In this document: positions 35,735 to 43,027 of the stretch, piece after piece
Layout: every line of letters starts with the position of its first letter
Position numbering within the stretch: the first letter of the stretch is position 1
From: Bacillus sp. Bos-x628
GTDB taxonomy: Bacteria; Bacillota; Bacilli; Bacillales; Bacillaceae
Assembly: GCF_040500475.1 (NCBI RefSeq)
Contig: NZ_CP159358.1
Coordinates: 868,001-932,000, forward strand
Direction of reading: 5' to 3'
Length of the DNA: 64,000 nucleotides
The notes under the pieces: generated by a model
Told to the model about the DNA's origin: nothing
What the model saw: only the letters and a program-made list of their open reading frames with translations
Databases searched by the model: none
Program-made: the position numbers and the translations under genes

Positions 35735-35804
35735 TAACAAATGTTATAAAAATTAACAAAAATCTAATTTTAGTAACATTTGTTATCATTTTTATCATTT
35801 GTTA
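35735..35804 (-). promoter_or_regulatory. Operator array upstream of the PTS-oxidoreductase operon
   Basis: Sites TAACAAATGTTA (35735-35746), TAACATTTGTTA (35774-35785) and TATCATTTGTTA (35793-35804) share an inverted-repeat core. A degenerate copy TAACAAAAATCT lies at about 35754-35765. Centres are 19-20 bp apart. The same core occurs before the SorC-type gene, so it is the likely binding site of that regulator. The array lies downstream of the promoter. Confidence 0.72.
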
Positions 35805-35813
35805 TGGATTCAG

Positions 35814-35841
35814 TTTATATGATGTGTCAACTTTGTGTCAA
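35814..35841 (-). promoter_or_regulatory. SigA-type promoter of the PTS-oxidoreductase operon
   Basis: TTGACA, 16-bp spacer, TATAAA on the minus strand. A second TTGACA lies inside the spacer. Transcription would start near the first operator site. Confidence 0.65.
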
Positions 35842-35866
35842 GCTAAAATCAATAAAATTTTCAATC

Positions 35867-35915
35867 TTTTTGAGTCTAAAGACTCAAAAAAAACTACCTA
35901 AACAATTAGGCAGTT
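35867..35915 (-). terminator. Terminator after the SorC-type gene plus second inverted repeat
   Basis: AACTGCCTAA/TTTAGGTAGTT with a short loop, followed by T6 or more on the minus strand (35884-35915), ends the regulator gene; its stop codon is inside the stem. Next to it TTTTTGAGTC/GACTCAAAAA (35867-35890) is a second perfect 10-bp inverted repeat. Confidence 0.78.
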
Positions 35916-36852
35916 ACTTTAATAAGGCATCTCCAGTTCGTTCATCTGTAATTAATACATGAATTAATTCGCCCTCTAATACCGCTCGTATGGCTTCAAT
36001 TTTTTCTTCTCCGCCAGCTACACCAATGACAAGCGGGATTTCTTTCAGTTTTTGCGGACTTATTCCCATGACGCGGTCGTTCCATGGATGAGGATATACT
36101 TCTCCTTTTTTATTGATAAAATTATAGCAAATGTCACCTGCCACATCCTTTGCTTGGAGTATGTCCTCCTCACCTTTTGTCATATAAGATTTCACCATGG
36201 TAGAATGCTGCGGAACTCCGCCGATTCCTACAACGGCGATATTTGATTTTTCTCCTAGTTCAATGATTTTTTTGATAGACGGCTGTCTAATGAGAACATC
36301 CTTCGCTTCTTTCGTATCAAGCATGACAGGGACGTGTAAAAATTCACATTTCGACTTGAGTGCTTCTGTACATCTGGCAATAATATAATTGGCATGGATA
36401 TCAACATCTTCATTTCCGACTCCTCCGACAAGTGGAACAAATGTTACGGATGGAAAGTGCTGCACCGACGTAAGCGATTTTGCCATTTCATGCAAAGTCG
36501 TTCCTGATGAAAAGCCGATCACTTGCCCATCTTTCATGACTTTTAATAAAAAGGCTGCAGCTGCCGCACCGATTCGGCTTTTCGTTGTTTCTTGACTGAG
36601 GGATTCAACACATACGACTTCTCGCAATCCATATTTCCTCTCTATCTTTCTTTCTAACGAACCATATTGTTGATTGAATTCATCATGAATAATGATTTCC
36701 ACGATTCCTGCTTCACGTGCTTTTGCCAAATATTTTGATATGAGCGAGCGGCTAACCCCTACCGCTTCTGCAATTTTAGATTGGGTAGCGCCTTCTTCAT
36801 AATACATATGCGCAACCTTAATGAGCAGCCTTCTTTCATCATGGAATGTCAT
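35914..36852 (-). CDS. SorC/DeoR-type sugar-binding transcriptional regulator
   Basis: A 312-residue regulator: N-terminal helix-turn-helix (about 18-50, ATQSKIAEAVGVSRSLISKYLAKAREAGIV) and a C-terminal sugar-phosphate-binding domain (about 60-310) with GFSSGTTLHEMA, PLVGGVGN, VVGIGG and VIGVAGGEEKIEAI. It likely binds the phosphorylated product or intermediate of the PTS substrate. Two operator-like sites precede the gene, so it probably controls itself. A terminator separates it from the PTS operon, which therefore has its own promoter. Confidence 0.9.
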   Translation of the reverse strand: MTFHDERRLLIKVAHMYYEEGATQSKIAEAVGVSRSLISKYLAKAREAGIVEIIIHDEFNQQYGSLERKIERKYGLREVVCVESLSQETTKSRIGAAAAAFLLKVMKDGQVIGFSSGTTLHEMAKSLTSVQHFPSVTFVPLVGGVGNEDVDIHANYIIARCTEALKSKCEFLHVPVMLDTKEAKDVLIRQPSIKKIIELGEKSNIAVVGIGGVPQHSTMVKSYMTKGEEDILQAKDVAGDICYNFINKKGEVYPHPWNDRVMGISPQKLKEIPLVIGVAGGEEKIEAIRAVLEGELIHVLITDERTGDALLK

Positions 36853-36882
36853 AATAACCCTTCTTTCCGCTTAAGTGTTCCC

Positions 36883-36913
36883 TAACAAATGATATGTCAA
36901 ATAACATTTGTTA
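36883..36913 (-). promoter_or_regulatory. Operator pair upstream of the SorC-type gene
   Basis: TAACAAATGATA (36883-36894) and TAACATTTGTTA (36902-36913), centres 19 bp apart, repeat the motif found in front of the PTS operon at the same spacing. A weak promoter candidate (TTGACT, 17 bp, TAATCT) lies just upstream, near 36920-36950. Confidence 0.68.
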
Positions 36914-36971
36914 AAAATAGATTAAATGAAAAAAATAACAGAGTCAATACTACAAGCATGTTCTCATGAAG

Positions 36972-37006
36972 AATGAAAAAAGCCGCTACATAACCAGCGG
37001 CTTTTT
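36972..37006 (-). terminator. Terminator after sigG
   Basis: AAAAAGCCGCT/AGCGGCTTTTT, loop of eight bases, T-rich tail on the minus strand; the sigG TAA overlaps the stem foot. Confidence 0.88.
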
Positions 37007-37784
37007 AAAAAATGTTTTTATTCATTTGTTTAATGGCTGCTTTTTCGAGCCTTGATACTTGTGCTTGGGAAATTCCGATTTCTTCTGCTACTTCCATTTG
37101 CGTTTTCCCTTGGAAAAAACGTTTGCGGAGAATCATTTTTTCTCTATCATTCAACCTGCGCATCCCCTCTTTTAAGGCAAGCTCTTCGACCCATTGAGTA
37201 TCTTTGTTTCGATCATCACTAATTTGATCCATGACATAAATCGGATCTCCTCCGTCGTTATAGATCGGTTCAAACAAAGAAACAGGATCCTGAATTGCAT
37301 CTAGGGCGAAGACAATTTCCTCGTGAGGCACTTCCAGCACTTTGGCAATGTCTTCTGCCGTTGGCTCCTTGCTTGTCTCACTAATCAGCCTCTCACGCAC
37401 TTGGAGCGCCTTGTAGGCAATATCTCTCAGTGAACGAGACACTCGAATGGGGTTGTTGTCACGCAAGTATCTACGGATTTCTCCTATGATCATAGGGACC
37501 GCATAAGTTGAAAATCTAACATTGTGGCTTAAATCAAAATTATCAATTGATTTCATTAATCCAATACAACCCACTTGGAAGAGATCATCAACATACTCGC
37601 CTCTGTTGTTAAAACGCTGAATCACACTTAAAACCAATCGCAAATTGCCATTGACTAGCTTTTCTCTTGCTGTATCGTCCCCCTCTTCCTGTAGCTGTTT
37701 GAACAATTTTCTCATCTCATCGTTTTTCAGAACAGGCAGTTTTGAGGTGTCGACTCCGCAGATTTCTACTTTATTTCTGGACAC
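37005..37784 (-). CDS. sigG: Sporulation sigma factor G (late forespore)
   Basis: SigG directs late forespore genes. The 259-residue sigma-70 member has the N-terminal segment MSRNKVEICGVDTSKLPVL that is bound by anti-sigma factors, region 2 (VDDLFQVGCIGLMKSIDNFD, FSTYAVPMIIGEIRRYLRD), region 3 and region 4 helix-turn-helix (TQMEVAEEIGISQAQVSRLEK). The start is GTG with GGAGGG upstream, as in B. subtilis where the GTG and a leader hairpin damp translation. It follows sigE with its own forespore-type promoter. Confidence 0.96.
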   Translation of the reverse strand: MSRNKVEICGVDTSKLPVLKNDEMRKLFKQLQEEGDDTAREKLVNGNLRLVLSVIQRFNNRGEYVDDLFQVGCIGLMKSIDNFDLSHNVRFSTYAVPMIIGEIRRYLRDNNPIRVSRSLRDIAYKALQVRERLISETSKEPTAEDIAKVLEVPHEEIVFALDAIQDPVSLFEPIYNDGGDPIYVMDQISDDRNKDTQWVEELALKEGMRRLNDREKMILRKRFFQGKTQMEVAEEIGISQAQVSRLEKAAIKQMNKNIF

Positions 37785-37819
37785 TATTTTCCCTCCCTAC
37801 AGGAGCTGTTGTACAAAAT

Positions 37820-37850
37820 TAAGTATCTCCTTGGGATGGAAAAATATGCA
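37820..37850 (-). promoter_or_regulatory. Candidate SigF/SigG-type promoter of sigG
   Basis: TGCATA (consensus TGAATA), 17-bp spacer, GATACTTA (consensus CATACTA) on the minus strand, about 36-65 bases before the GTG of sigG. Forespore expression of sigG from such a promoter is established in B. subtilis. Confidence 0.65.
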
Positions 37851-37898
37851 CGAGCTATGAAGAGAAAAATGTAAAAATATGTTCATCCCCTTGGCAGC

Positions 37899-37915
37899 GT
37901 AAGGAGGAGGCTTAC
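37899..37915 (-). repeat. Small hairpin between sigE and sigG
   Basis: GTAAG and CTTAC flank the pyrimidine loop CCTCCTC on the minus strand, just after the sigE stop. It has no T run, so it is not a clear terminator. Confidence 0.35.
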
Positions 37916-37923
37916 AAAAAAAT

Positions 37924-38643
37924 TTACACCATTTTGTTAAATTCTTTTTGTAATCGTTTAATAATTCTCTTTTCAAGCCTCGAAATATAGGACTGTGAGA
38001 TGCCCAGCATATCAGCCACATCTTTTTGGGTTTTTTCTTCACCGCCGACTAAACCAAACCTTAGCTCCATAATCTGTTTCTCGCGGTCATTTAATTGCTC
38101 AAGTGCTTTTTTCAGCAATTTTTTATCGACATTTGCTTCAATATCTCGGGTGATAATATCATTGTCTGTCCCAAGCACATCTGATAGTAATAGTTCATTA
38201 CCATCCCAATCAATGTTCAGTGGCTCATCAAAGGATACTTCTGATCGGGTTTTATTATTTCGACGTAAATACATCAAAATCTCATTTTCAATACACCTTG
38301 AGGCATATGTAGCAAGCTTAATCTTTTTTTCTGGATTAAATGTATTTACAGCCTTGATAAGGCCAATCGTACCTATACTAATTAAATCCTCAATATTAAT
38401 GCCAGTGTTTTCAAATTTTCTAGCAATGTAGACCACTAAACGTAAGTTTCTTTCGATGAGAATCGCCCTTGCAGTTTGATCACCCTTCGGTAATTTAATA
38501 AGCAGCTCCTGTTCTTCATCTTTTGATAACGGAGGTGGGAGAGCCTCACTTCCTCCAATATAATAAATTTCATCACTCTTTAGACCTAGCTTCATGAGGA
38601 GTTTATACCAGTAGTAAGTGAGTTTAAATTTTAATTTTTTCAT
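37924..38643 (-). CDS. sigE: Sporulation sigma factor E (pro-SigE)
   Basis: SigE runs early mother-cell gene expression and is made as an inactive precursor cut by SpoIIGA. The 239-residue protein has the membrane-binding pro-sequence [20 protein letters not shown] with the cleavage zone near [13 protein letters not shown], region 2 ([19 protein letters not shown]) and region 4 ([21 protein letters not shown]). The chosen ATG has AAGGGAG upstream and gives the B. subtilis length. It is 59 bases after spoIIGA, in one operon. Confidence 0.96.
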   Translation of the reverse strand: MKKLKFKLTYYWYKLLMKLGLKSDEIYYIGGSEALPPPLSKDEEQELLIKLPKGDQTARAILIERNLRLVVYIARKFENTGINIEDLISIGTIGLIKAVNTFNPEKKIKLATYASRCIENEILMYLRRNNKTRSEVSFDEPLNIDWDGNELLLSDVLGTDNDIITRDIEANVDKKLLKKALEQLNDREKQIMELRFGLVGGEEKTQKDVADMLGISQSYISRLEKRIIKRLQKEFNKMV

Positions 38644-38702
38644 CTTCTTCTCCCTTCTAAATATCAAGTTGACCTCGTAAGATAAAAGACATCACCCAAA
38701 AA

Positions 38703-39632
38703 CTACGACACACTTTGTATGATTTTTCCGTCTAACATGTCTGGATGGACAATCGATTGAAATTCATGATCTGCTGATAAGCCGCTTATACTCATGCCCA
38801 CAAAGCATTTTGATGGCTGTATCATATGTGTTTTCGTATAAACCAACACCTCATCTGGCTTCAGGCACATTAGAAAGCCATGATCATGACCGACAGCACG
38901 ATAAGGAACCAGTCTTAAACGATCAAGAAGAGGAAAACTTTCATCAAGCTGCTGCATCACCTCGACAGGATGACACCGTTTCATCAGTTCTAGAAATGAT
39001 TCTCCGCAAACGGACGTCAGCTTCTCTAGCTGGACGATCATGACAGGTGTTTTCGTCATCGGATCATAAAGCTGATTCCCTGAATCAACGAGTCCATTTA
39101 ACCGAATGGTCTCTCCATTGATGTGTAATTCAACAAGCACTTGTTCATCAAACTGTCTTTTTTTCGCGCCAATCTCACCTAACCTTTTCTTAGAAAACAA
39201 CCAAATAGCTGGAAATCCAGTTAAGACAAAAAGCCAGCTAATGGGATCACCAAACCCATTGTTTTGTGAAATAAGCAATCCATCTTGAATGACTGTATTT
39301 GTTTGTAAAAACGAATGAACCCCAATCATGCCTCCTCCCATCAAAAATGTGACAAAATAAAAAGCAAACAGATTTTGAAAAAAGGAACGAAAACGCCCAA
39401 AGCCAAATGTTGCAATCACGATCAAGACAGAAAATAGCAGTTTACCTAAAGGGTGTGATACAAACATTGCAAATGGTGTAAAGAGCAAAAGAACAATGCT
39501 CGACCCAATAAGAGCACCTAACATATATCGCCTTTTTTTCACTTGGCGTTTGAGAATAAATGCAGTCAGTAAGAGAAGCAATAGATCAAAACAAAAGTTT
39601 AACAACCAAATCACATCTAAATAAATGACCAC
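38703..39632 (-). CDS. spoIIGA: Pro-SigE processing aspartic protease
   Basis: SpoIIGA is a membrane aspartic protease that cuts pro-SigE after a signal (SpoIIR) from the forespore. The 309-residue protein has five N-terminal membrane helices (about 1-155) and a C-terminal domain with the catalytic motif LNGLVDSGNQLYDP. The start is GTG, after AAAGGAG. It precedes sigE in the spoIIG operon. Confidence 0.95.
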   Translation of the reverse strand: MVIYLDVIWLLNFCFDLLLLLLTAFILKRQVKKRRYMLGALIGSSIVLLLFTPFAMFVSHPLGKLLFSVLIVIATFGFGRFRSFFQNLFAFYFVTFLMGGGMIGVHSFLQTNTVIQDGLLISQNNGFGDPISWLFVLTGFPAIWLFSKKRLGEIGAKKRQFDEQVLVELHINGETIRLNGLVDSGNQLYDPMTKTPVMIVQLEKLTSVCGESFLELMKRCHPVEVMQQLDESFPLLDRLRLVPYRAVGHDHGFLMCLKPDEVLVYTKTHMIQPSKCFVGMSISGLSADHEFQSIVHPDMLDGKIIQSVS

Positions 39633-39691
39633 TTTTTGCTCCTTTCATCTAAAACAAAGAATCAAAAGCAGTACTTGCACTTGTTTGTACT

Positions 39692-39725
39692 AGTATAAAA
39701 CAGTCATCAGAAGGAAGTCTGTCAA
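39692..39725 (-). promoter_or_regulatory. spoIIG promoter with 22-bp spacer (Spo0A-dependent type)
   Basis: TTGACA and TATACT are separated by exactly 22 bp, the hallmark of the spoIIG promoter of B. subtilis, which SigA uses only with Spo0A~P. A TGTCGAG sequence close to the 0A box TGTCGAA lies 48 bp upstream of the -35, at 39773-39779. The remainder of the 367-base gap to ftsZ holds the ftsZ terminator and no gene. Confidence 0.88.
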
Positions 39726-39949
39726 TTCTTGTTGGGGATGATAGAGAACTTTTGCTGGATTGTTATTGTTTTTGTCGAGGAAAGAGAATTAGGTGAACTC
39801 ATGGCCATTTCTAGGACAAGTTGTTTTATTTTTTACAGTTAAATGTTTCTTATGACTTAACCCGAATAAACCTAAATACATTATGATAGATTTCACGTTT
39901 CTTGTAGTGCTACGACTTTTCTATTAGAGCAGCAGGCTTCTTTTCTTTT

Positions 39950-39987
39950 AAACAAAAAAATGATCCCCTTCCAAATGGAAGGGGATC
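39950..39987 (-). terminator. Terminator after ftsZ
   Basis: An 11-bp perfect stem GATCCCCTTCC/GGAAGGGGATC with loop ATTT is followed by ATTTTTTTG on the minus strand. Confidence 0.92.
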
Positions 39988-39999
39988 TTACATAATTGA

Positions 40000-41145
40000 T
40001 TAACGTTTGTTACGATTTCGTAAGAACGTAGGGATGTCCAGCGTATCATCGTGTGATTGTGTATTGTGTCTTGGCTGAGATGAAGTTTGCTGATGATCTT
40101 CTCGCTTCACTTCGCGCTTTTGTGGGATGGATTGATTTTGCTTTAATCCCTGTCCTAATGGATTTCTTTGCGGTTTTGTCACTTCTTGCTCTTGCTCAAT
40201 AAATCCAGTTGCGATCACAGTGACAACAATTTCATCTTTCAAATTATCATTAATGACAGACCCGAAAATCATATTCACATCTTCATCAGATGCAGAAGCA
40301 ACAATATCTGCCGCTTCTTGCACTTCATAAAGACTAAGGTTTGTACCACCAGTAATATTCATGATCACACCTTGTGCTCCATCAATAGCCGTTTCAAGAA
40401 GTGGTGAAGAAATAGCCTTTTTCGCAGCTTCAGCAGCACGGTTTTCACCTGTTGCCACACCAATTCCCATAAGAGCTGAGCCTTTATTTGACATGATTGT
40501 TTTCACGTCAGCAAAGTCAAGGTTAATCAAACCTGGTGTTGCAATTAAATCTGAAATTCCTTGTACACCTTGTCTTAAAACATTATCCGCAGCACGGAAC
40601 GCTTCAAGCATTGGCGTATTTTTATCAACAATTTCAAGCAAGCGGTCGTTTGGAATCACAATTAATGTATCCACCGCTTCTTTCATAGAAGCAATCCCTT
40701 CAACTGCTTGAAGCTGACGTTTTCTTCCTTCAAAAGTAAAAGGGCGTGTCACAACTCCAACTGTCAATGCGCCAGAGTCTTTTGCGATCTTTGCAATAAC
40801 AGGTGCAGCACCGGTTCCAGTCCCTCCACCCATACCAGCAGTAACAAAGACCATGTCCGCACCTTTTAATACTTCTTCAATTTGTTCCTTGCTTTCTTCA
40901 GCAGCCTTTTTACCGACCTCTGGATTCGCTCCTGCTCCAAGCCCTCTTGTCAGCTTAGCGCCAATTTGCATTTTTGTTTCTGCTTTTGAAAGGTTTAACG
41001 CCTGAGCATCTGTATTCACTGCAATAAAATCGACACCCTGCACGTCATTTTCAATCATTCGGTTGACAGCGTTATTCCCGCCTCCACCTACTCCGATTAC
41101 TTTAATTGATGCTAGGCCGTCTATATTTGTTTCAAACTCCAACAT
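40000..41145 (-). CDS. ftsZ: Cell-division GTPase FtsZ
   Basis: FtsZ polymerises into the Z-ring at mid-cell. The 381-residue protein has the tubulin signature [12 protein letters not shown] near residue 105, the GTP-binding [13 protein letters not shown] near the start, the T7 loop [11 protein letters not shown], a Gln-rich flexible linker (about 320-365), and a C-terminal peptide [16 protein letters not shown] that binds FtsA, SepF and others. It is 33 bases after ftsA. Confidence 0.97.
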   Translation of the reverse strand: MLEFETNIDGLASIKVIGVGGGGNNAVNRMIENDVQGVDFIAVNTDAQALNLSKAETKMQIGAKLTRGLGAGANPEVGKKAAEESKEQIEEVLKGADMVFVTAGMGGGTGTGAAPVIAKIAKDSGALTVGVVTRPFTFEGRKRQLQAVEGIASMKEAVDTLIVIPNDRLLEIVDKNTPMLEAFRAADNVLRQGVQGISDLIATPGLINLDFADVKTIMSNKGSALMGIGVATGENRAAEAAKKAISSPLLETAIDGAQGVIMNITGGTNLSLYEVQEAADIVASASDEDVNMIFGSVINDNLKDEIVVTVIATGFIEQEQEVTKPQRNPLGQGLKQNQSIPQKREVKREDHQQTSSQPRHNTQSHDDTLDIPTFLRNRNKR

Positions 41146-41178
41146 GCTGAATCCTCCTAATCCGTCGAAAATCTAATT

Positions 41179-42501
41179 CTATTCCCAGAACATATTAAAT
41201 AGTTTTTTCATTCTGCCCTGTTTTTTATTTGTCTCTTGTTGTGCTTTTTGTTTCACTTTCGGTCTTGGCTGCACTTCTTTCACTTGTGCTGAAGAAGAAA
41301 CCGGCTCCATGGACGCACCGACTTCATGAAACGCCTCATCCGGCATTTGAAAACCAACCTGCCTGCCCTGAATCTTTGCATTGCGGTAAGCAAAATGGAT
41401 AAGACCCACCCCTGTCATATATTGAGGCTCTCTTACCCCGATATAATTAGGACTTGCAATCCTTACATTATTTTGCAAGACTGTTTGTGCAAGAGAAAGG
41501 ATACCTGGAATGGCTGCCTGTCCACCTGTTAGAACAAATCCGCCAGGCAGATCATGAACCCCCATATTTCTTAACTCCTCTGCAACAAACAACAGGATTT
41601 CTTCCAAGCGCGCCTCGATAATATTTGCCGCTTCAAGTTGTGTATACGTCTGTTTTTGATCTGTCCCGATGACGGAAACTTCAAATGTTTCATCAGGCGA
41701 TGCTTCATCATAGAACGCATGTCCAAATTCTTTTTTAATCCGTTCAGCTTCTTCTGTGGAAGTTCTAAGTCCTATAGACAAATCCTTTGTAATGTTCTCT
41801 CCGCCCAAAGGGATAGTGTGAGTAGAATAGAGATGCCCGTTTTTAAATACGGATATGGTTGTAGATCCTCCGCCAATATCGACAAGAGCTACTCCTAGAT
41901 TTTTTTCATCTTTTGATAATGCTGCTGACCCCGATGCGAGTGGCTGTAAGCAAATATCCATAATTTCGATTCCAGCTCGCTCTACACACCGGAGCCAGTT
42001 ATGTAGAATCGTTTTAGAGCCTGTAATTAACGATCCATCCACCTCAAGCCGAACACCGAGCATTTTTTTCGGGTCTGTGATTTCATCTCTTCCATCGACG
42101 ATAAATTGTCTTGGAATCACGTCTACAACGAGATGTTCTTGAGGAATAGATACTACTTGTGCAGCATCTAAGACGCGTCTCACATCCTCAACATGTATTT
42201 CTTTGTTTTCACTAGATACTGCGACAACGCCGCTTGTATTCTGAATATGAATGTGGTTTCCGTTAATTCCGACAATTGCCTTTTGTAAAGGAAAACCTAC
42301 CATTCTCTCAGCCTGTTCAAATGCTTGTCTAATAGAATGAACTGTCTCATCTATATCAACAATCGATCCTTTTTTTAACCCTTCTGAAGGGACATTTCCA
42401 ACACCTATAATGTTAAGCGAATCATCCGCCATTTCTCCGACGATGACTTTTATATTGGATGTACCGATGTCAAGGCTGACGTAAATTTCATTGTTGTTCA
42501 T
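41179..42501 (-). CDS. ftsA: Cell-division actin-like protein FtsA
   Basis: FtsA tethers FtsZ to the membrane. The 440-residue actin-like ATPase begins MNNNEIYVSLDIGTSNIKVIV (phosphate 1), has the phosphate 2 motif VDIGGGSTTISV, and ends in a membrane amphipathic helix GRMKKLFNMFWE. The chosen ATG has GGAGGT eight bases upstream and gives the B. subtilis length. Confidence 0.97.
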   Translation of the reverse strand: MNNNEIYVSLDIGTSNIKVIVGEMADDSLNIIGVGNVPSEGLKKGSIVDIDETVHSIRQAFEQAERMVGFPLQKAIVGINGNHIHIQNTSGVVAVSSENKEIHVEDVRRVLDAAQVVSIPQEHLVVDVIPRQFIVDGRDEITDPKKMLGVRLEVDGSLITGSKTILHNWLRCVERAGIEIMDICLQPLASGSAALSKDEKNLGVALVDIGGGSTTISVFKNGHLYSTHTIPLGGENITKDLSIGLRTSTEEAERIKKEFGHAFYDEASPDETFEVSVIGTDQKQTYTQLEAANIIEARLEEILLFVAEELRNMGVHDLPGGFVLTGGQAAIPGILSLAQTVLQNNVRIASPNYIGVREPQYMTGVGLIHFAYRNAKIQGRQVGFQMPDEAFHEVGASMEPVSSSAQVKEVQPRPKVKQKAQQETNKKQGRMKKLFNMFWE

Positions 42502-42632
42502 TCTATGGCACCTCCTCACATATCAATACTTTCTATTCTATTATTTGCTGAACAACAATACAATGAATGTGTTTTTACAAGTGTGTAACAAAGCGTAAAA
42601 AATCAACATTTTTTATTAGGATTACTGAAAAT

Positions 42633-42657
42633 ATTCGTTACATCATATGTATATCCT
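42633..42657 (-). promoter_or_regulatory. SigH-type promoter of ftsA-ftsZ
   Basis: AGGATAT and GAAT separated by 14 bases on the minus strand match the SigH pattern (as in spoVG AGGATTT and GAAT). A SigH promoter that raises ftsAZ at the onset of sporulation is established in B. subtilis. Confidence 0.7.
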
Positions 42658-42667
42658 TTTTTATGAC

Positions 42668-43027
42668 TCACTTTTTTTCTTTTTCTCTAGAAATTGTCCA
42701 TTTTGTTAGTAAAATTCTTCGAATTACTGCTATATTTTGAAACAATCTTACGCCGAACGCAAACATTCCGACTAAATACAAGTCTACACCAAGATGGACG
42801 CCCAGAAAAGCTAAACTTATTGCGAGTATAATATTAAAGAAGAAGCCTGATACAAACACAAGTTCATCGTATGCCCCTTGCAGATGTGCTCGAATTCCAC
42901 CAATTAATGTATCAAGCGCAGCAAGTACAGCGAGAGAAAGATAATTAGAATACTCATTTGGTATCGTAAAATTCGTTAAAAAACCAATCGCAACTCCTAT
43001 GATTAAACCAAGGACAGGAAGCCACAT
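42668..43027 (-). CDS. sbp: Small basic membrane protein Sbp
   Basis: A 119-residue protein of the DUF1290 (small basic protein) family with three to four hydrophobic helices and a basic tail RRILLTKWTISREKEKK. Function unknown; position just before ftsA is conserved. The ATG overlaps the TAA of ylxX (TAATG). Confidence 0.9.
   Translation of the reverse strand: MWLPVLGLIIGVAIGFLTNFTIPNEYSNYLSLAVLAALDTLIGGIRAHLQGAYDELVFVSGFFFNIILAISLAFLGVHLGVDLYLVGMFAFGVRLFQNIAVIRRILLTKWTISREKEKK

Noticed and set aside
37797..38042. Minus-strand frame of 81 codons across the sigE-sigG junction
   Set aside because: It overlaps the sigE C-terminus in another frame and the sigG leader; Lys/Trp-rich start and no site; judged a chance frame.
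38000..38431. Open frame of 143 codons on the plus strand inside sigE
   Set aside because: Antisense to the conserved sigma regions, serine-rich, no initiation signal.
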